NCBI GenBank assembly: GCA_013214275.1 | Contig: JABSPP010000080.1 | Span: 1 to 7,301, forward strand | Source: Flavobacteriaceae bacterium | GTDB taxonomy: Bacteria; Bacteroidota; Bacteroidia; Flavobacteriales; Flavobacteriaceae | Direction of reading: 5' to 3' | DNA: 7,301 nt | In this document: positions 4,375 through 7,301 of the stretch, piece after piece | Position numbering within the stretch: the first letter of the stretch is position 1 | Layout of the letters: every line of letters begins with the position of its first letter | The notes under the pieces: model-generated | Told to the model about the DNA's origin: nothing | What the model saw: only the letters and a program-made list of their open reading frames with translations | Database searches by the model: none | Made by a program: the position numbers and the translations under genes

Positions 4375-7301
4375 ATCAAGAAGTGTAAATTCAAAGGCAA
4401 AGTTTCCACATAACCCAGATATGTCTTTGACCAAAATGGTATGAATACCAGGGGGAATATTGTAAAATCGATTCAATTCTTGAAAGGTCCCTCCATCTAA
4501 TGAAAACTCATAAGAACCCAAGCCAGCTTCTAGGGTTGTAATTTCTACTGTTGATTGGTCTGCAAAAACTCCAGTTAAAAAATTTAACTCAAATCTCGGG
4601 CTAGAGCTTTCGACAGTAACCTCAGTTGGGTTGTAATTACAGTCATCCCCAACATCAACTGTCAGCTTGGTTGTTTCTACCCTGTAAGTTCCGGCTTCTG
4701 AAGCTTCATAATTAGCACCCGTCCCTACTAGTGTTCCATTCAAATACCAATTCACCTCAAATTCATTGGAATCTAATCCTGATTCTAATGATACAGGAGA
4801 AATAACATCTCCAGTGTTACTGTCTATACATATAGTTCCTCCCTCTATTTCTAAATCTAGAAGTGGATATACTGTGACTTGAAATGAGGTTTCATAGGCA
4901 CAAGCTGGATTTATAGTAGGAAATGCATAAACGTAAATAATATTTGAACCCAAGTCGTTAATCGTATAATCTGCAGGATCAATAAGTTCACCACGATTTG
5001 GTCTCCAATGATATTCTACTGTTACATCTGGAATGTTTAATATTGGCAGCTCAACACTAGTACAGCCCTCTATATTAGGTAAAGTTAATTGTGTAGGTTC
5101 TGGAGTTATTGTAATGGTAAATTCATGTTCGTCACTACACACATATCGATTACCATTTTCTGCATACACATATAGTGTTTGGGTTGTTGAAATCACATCA
5201 CCCGCATATAACTGATCTCCCTCTCCACCAGATTCAGTAAAATAATTGCCTACGTTTAATGGAGGTAGTTCATAAGGATCGCAGGTCATCACATTACTAG
5301 GTTCATCTACATCAATTCCTAAAATTTGGATGGTAAATACATTTTCACTAATACAACCTGCCAAGTCACTGTACTCATTGTAGATATAGACGATTTGTGT
5401 TTCACTAATGACATCTCCTGCGCTTAACTGAATTCCTGATCCATTGGGACCGCCTGAGTCAGTAAAATAGTTCCCATTAGTCAGGCTAGGTAAAACATAG
5501 TCATCACATGAAAAAATATCTGTAAAATTATCTACTTGTGGAAAAGGTCTTATGGTAACTTCAAAACTAGACTCAGCATCACATGAACCATTGGTATTAT
5601 AAATAAAAATGGTTTGTGAGGTATTTAAAATTTCTCCAGCAAATAGCTCAGTTCCCATTCCGCCAGATTCTGTAAAATACCGTCCGTTGACTAGTGGTTG
5701 TAGCTCAGGTAAATCGTCTAAACATCTCAAAATATCATCGAATGAATCTACAGGAGGTAGTGGAAGAATTGTGATGTTAATGGGAAGATTATCGGTACAG
5801 TTAGGCGTTGTTGTTAACTCGGTTGCATAGTAAAAAATAGTTTGGGAGTTTGTAATGATCGTTCCTTCTGGTAGAGGGTCTCCTGCTCCCATAGCTTGTG
5901 TATAAAACCCTCCGAAGTCAACACTTGGAATCTCATACTCACCGCAATTTTCTGAATCTTGAAATATGATAGAATTTGTATCAATGATGTTTACTCGAAA
6001 ACTTGTTTCATTTGTACAAGAGGTCGGACTGTCAGTGGTGCTAAACAGAAAGAGGTCTTGTGATGTTGTAATCACATCTCCTGGTAGCAATTCTGTTCCA
6101 CCAGCGCCTGTTGAGGTAAAATACTGCTCGCCATTTACTGTTACAGGCAGGATATACGAATCGCAAGTAACAACGTCTTCTCTTTGTTCGACTGTTGGAA
6201 TTGGTATAATTTGGATATCGAATTGACGTTCGGTACAAAATGAGTTGTCTGTGGGGTTTATAGCATAAAAATAAATGGTCGTATTATTGGTTAGAACAGT
6301 ATCAGCAGGTATGACGGTTCCGGTGCCGTCGGGACCATCAGGTGCGGTGTAAAATTCAGCATTTGGATATGATGGAATTACAAATTCTCCACAATGGGCT
6401 GCAGGAATAAAAAATTCGATTGCAAGGTTAATTGTAAAGCTTGTCTGATTTGAGCACCCTTCGGTATTTTCATTGTAAATATATATGGTCATTCCAACTG
6501 TCACAATATCGCCAGGAAATAATTGTGTTCCCATGCCGTTAGGCTCTGTAAAATAACTTCCGTTGCTAAGGTTGGGAAGAGTGTACTCTTCGCACTCAAA
6601 AATATCAGGAAGATCATCAACTGGTGGTACGGGATCTATAATGATATTGAAATTTGTGATATCAAAACATTCCTGATTGTTATTTTCTACTAACCTTGCC
6701 CATATGGTGATCAAAGTAGCATCGGCAGGTATGGGAAATGCGTTTGGTTGGTCGATAGCATTGGTTTGGTTGATCGCATCTGATTCTGTAGTATAATAGT
6801 TCACTGAATACTCGGTTGGATCTAGTCCATTTAAAATTTGGTTTTCAACTTGAAAAGGAAGGTCAACCTGAGCATCTCCTAGGCAGATGTTAAAGTCTTC
6901 GGGAGTATTAGCTTCAATTTGAGCTACAATAAAGGAAAAAAAGAGGATCGAATCGCAGAGACTTCCACTGCTTTTATTTTGTATTCTGATGTAGATCAAA
7001 TCTCCATCATTTCCCGAATACGATGCTAGCTGGTCTGAGGGAATTGGGATATTATTGTTGGCATTATCTATGGAATTGTAATAGAAAAGATCGTACTCAT
7101 CTGGATTTAACCCCAAAGCTTCATGGTCATTTAACGTGAGGTCAAAATTTGTAATATCTCCTGATTCGCATTCAAATAAGTCATTGGGGTTAGATACTGA
7201 TAGCTCTGAGATAATCACTTCATCTGAAATGGTACAATCTGTATGAATTGAAGTAATGCTTAAGCTATAAACCCCTGATAAATTGACTGTTAAATTTGGT
7301 G
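4111..7301 (-). CDS. Giant repetitive cell-surface protein with T9SS type B (gliding-type) C-terminal domain (5' partial)
   Basis: The frame is open to the right edge, so the signal peptide and N-terminus are missing; the GTG at 7218 is internal. The visible ~1062 residues are low in Lys/Arg, rich in Asp/Glu/Asn/Thr and beta-rich, typical of exported adhesin-like proteins. Numbering from the GTG at 7218: two ~95-residue units (17-111 and 112-205; cysteines 17/88 and 112/184); eight ~73-residue units (209-794) with the theme CDxYxLPxLxNGxYFTESGG, GTxLxAGDxIxxTQTxYxY, C, SFTxxI, each carrying two cysteines; an Ig-like domain (~787-870); another beta domain (~875-945); and the sorting domain (949-1035) with YPKFFTPNGDGVNDTWNI, IIRIFNRFGKLV and GWNGYNNGGKVVPSSDYWFEV. 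This last domain matches the gliding-motility-associated CTD (TIGR04131/CHU_C), which sends proteins through the type IX system to the surface. A role in adhesion or gliding is inference; the ligand is unknown. Confidence 0.93.
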   Translation of the reverse strand, partial: PNLTVNLSGVYSLSITSIHTDCTISDEVIISELSVSNPNDLFECESGDITNFDLTLNDHEALGLNPDEYDLFYYNSIDNANNNIPIPSDQLASYSGNDGDLIYIRIQNKSSGSLCDSILFFSFIVAQIEANTPEDFNICLGDAQVDLPFQVENQILNGLDPTEYSVNYYTTESDAINQTNAIDQPNAFPIPADATLITIWARLVENNNQECFDITNFNIIIDPVPPVDDLPDIFECEEYTLPNLSNGSYFTEPNGMGTQLFPGDIVTVGMTIYIYNENTEGCSNQTSFTINLAIEFFIPAAHCGEFVIPSYPNAEFYTAPDGPDGTGTVIPADTVLTNNTTIYFYAINPTDNSFCTERQFDIQIIPIPTVEQREDVVTCDSYILPVTVNGEQYFTSTGAGGTELLPGDVITTSQDLFLFSTTDSPTSCTNETSFRVNIIDTNSIIFQDSENCGEYEIPSVDFGGFYTQAMGAGDPLPEGTIITNSQTIFYYATELTTTPNCTDNLPINITILPLPPVDSFDDILRCLDDLPELQPLVNGRYFTESGGMGTELFAGEILNTSQTIFIYNTNGSCDAESSFEVTIRPFPQVDNFTDIFSCDDYVLPSLTNGNYFTDSGGPNGSGIQLSAGDVISETQIVYIYNEYSDLAGCISENVFTIQILGIDVDEPSNVMTCDPYELPPLNVGNYFTESGGEGDQLYAGDVISTTQTLYVYAENGNRYVCSDEHEFTITITPEPTQLTLPNIEGCTSVELPILNIPDVTVEYHWRPNRGELIDPADYTINDLGSNIIYVYAFPTINPACAYETSFQVTVYPLLDLEIEGGTICIDSNTGDVISPVSLESGLDSNEFEVNWYLNGTLVGTGANYEASEAGTYRVETTKLTVDVGDDCNYNPTEVTVESSSPRFELNFLTGVFADQSTVEITTLEAGLGSYEFSLDGGTFQELNRFYNIPPGIHTILVKDISGLCGNFAFEFTLLDYPKFFTPNGDGVNDTWNITDLKDDTSAIIRIFNRFGKLVSEIKPSEQGWNGYNNGGKVVPSSDYWFEVVLTYNGIPSKFVGHFALLR
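4837..6594 (-). repeat. Eight tandem ~73-residue coding repeats in the giant surface protein
   Basis: Unit starts are marked by the first cysteine of each unit, at protein residues 209, 276, 352, 425, 499, 571, 646 and 719 (numbering from the GTG at 7218), so spacing is 67-76 residues. The second cysteines are at 255, 328, 401, 474, 546, 622, 694 and 773. Units 5-7 are the most alike (YFTESGG or YFTDSGG cores); units 2, 4 and 8 are diverged. The similarity is at protein level and I see no long exact DNA repeats, so the duplications are old or under diversifying change. The regular cysteine pairs suggest one disulfide per Ig-like beta-sandwich. Confidence 0.85.

Noticed and set aside
5033..6238. 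Several short open frames (60-86 residues, both strands) within the giant surface protein gene
   Set aside because: They recur in the same relative position because the underlying coding repeats recur; they are shadows of the real frame.
4837..6594. CRISPR array or DNA-level tandem repeat
   Set aside because: The periodicity is only at protein level within one reading frame, with diverged DNA and no constant repeat/spacer pattern.
1..7301. New defence or mobile system
   Set aside because: No transposase, integrase, nuclease, toxin-antitoxin pair, att-like direct repeats or tRNA is visible. The sirtuin is a stand-alone deacylase of normal size without the fused domains seen in SIR2 defence proteins.

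Overview
The window looks like an ordinary stretch of chromosome from a low-GC member of the Bacteroidota, most likely a marine-type Flavobacteriia. The evidence is an Oar-like TonB-dependent outer-membrane receptor, a DUF6495-type small protein, a protein ending in a type B (gliding-type) type IX secretion signal, start codons without obvious Shine-Dalgarno sequences, and candidate promoters with the Bacteroidota TAnnTTTG -7 box. I see no mobile element, CRISPR array, tRNA or rRNA.

Layout from left to right. (1) The left edge holds the C-terminal part of a TonB-dependent receptor (+ strand, 5' end outside the window), followed by a strong intrinsic terminator at 1578-1607. (2) A DUF6495-like gene (+ strand) starts only 4 nt after the terminator T-tract. 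It overlaps tail-to-tail by 20 bp with a class III sirtuin deacylase gene (- strand). (3) A 182-bp divergent intergenic region carries two inverted repeats; one is nearly perfect and lies between a candidate -7 box and the start codon of the next gene. (4) A SpoU-family tRNA (Gm18) methyltransferase gene of the TrmH type (+ strand). (5) A small DUF4258-like membrane-anchored protein (- strand). (6) The C-terminal 1062 or so residues of a giant secreted cell-surface protein (- strand, 5' end outside the window). It is built from two ~95-residue units, eight ~73-residue units with paired cysteines, two further beta-rich domains and a T9SS type B C-terminal domain.

The genes do not form one pathway. 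The receptor and the giant protein are envelope components, TrmH and the sirtuin are housekeeping modification enzymes, and the two small proteins have no known function. I found no evidence of a new multi-gene system. The points most worth checking are non-coding (the hairpin leader of trmH, and the terminator abutting the DUF6495-like gene) and structural (a sirtuin without the zinc-binding cysteines, and the cysteine-paired repeat array).
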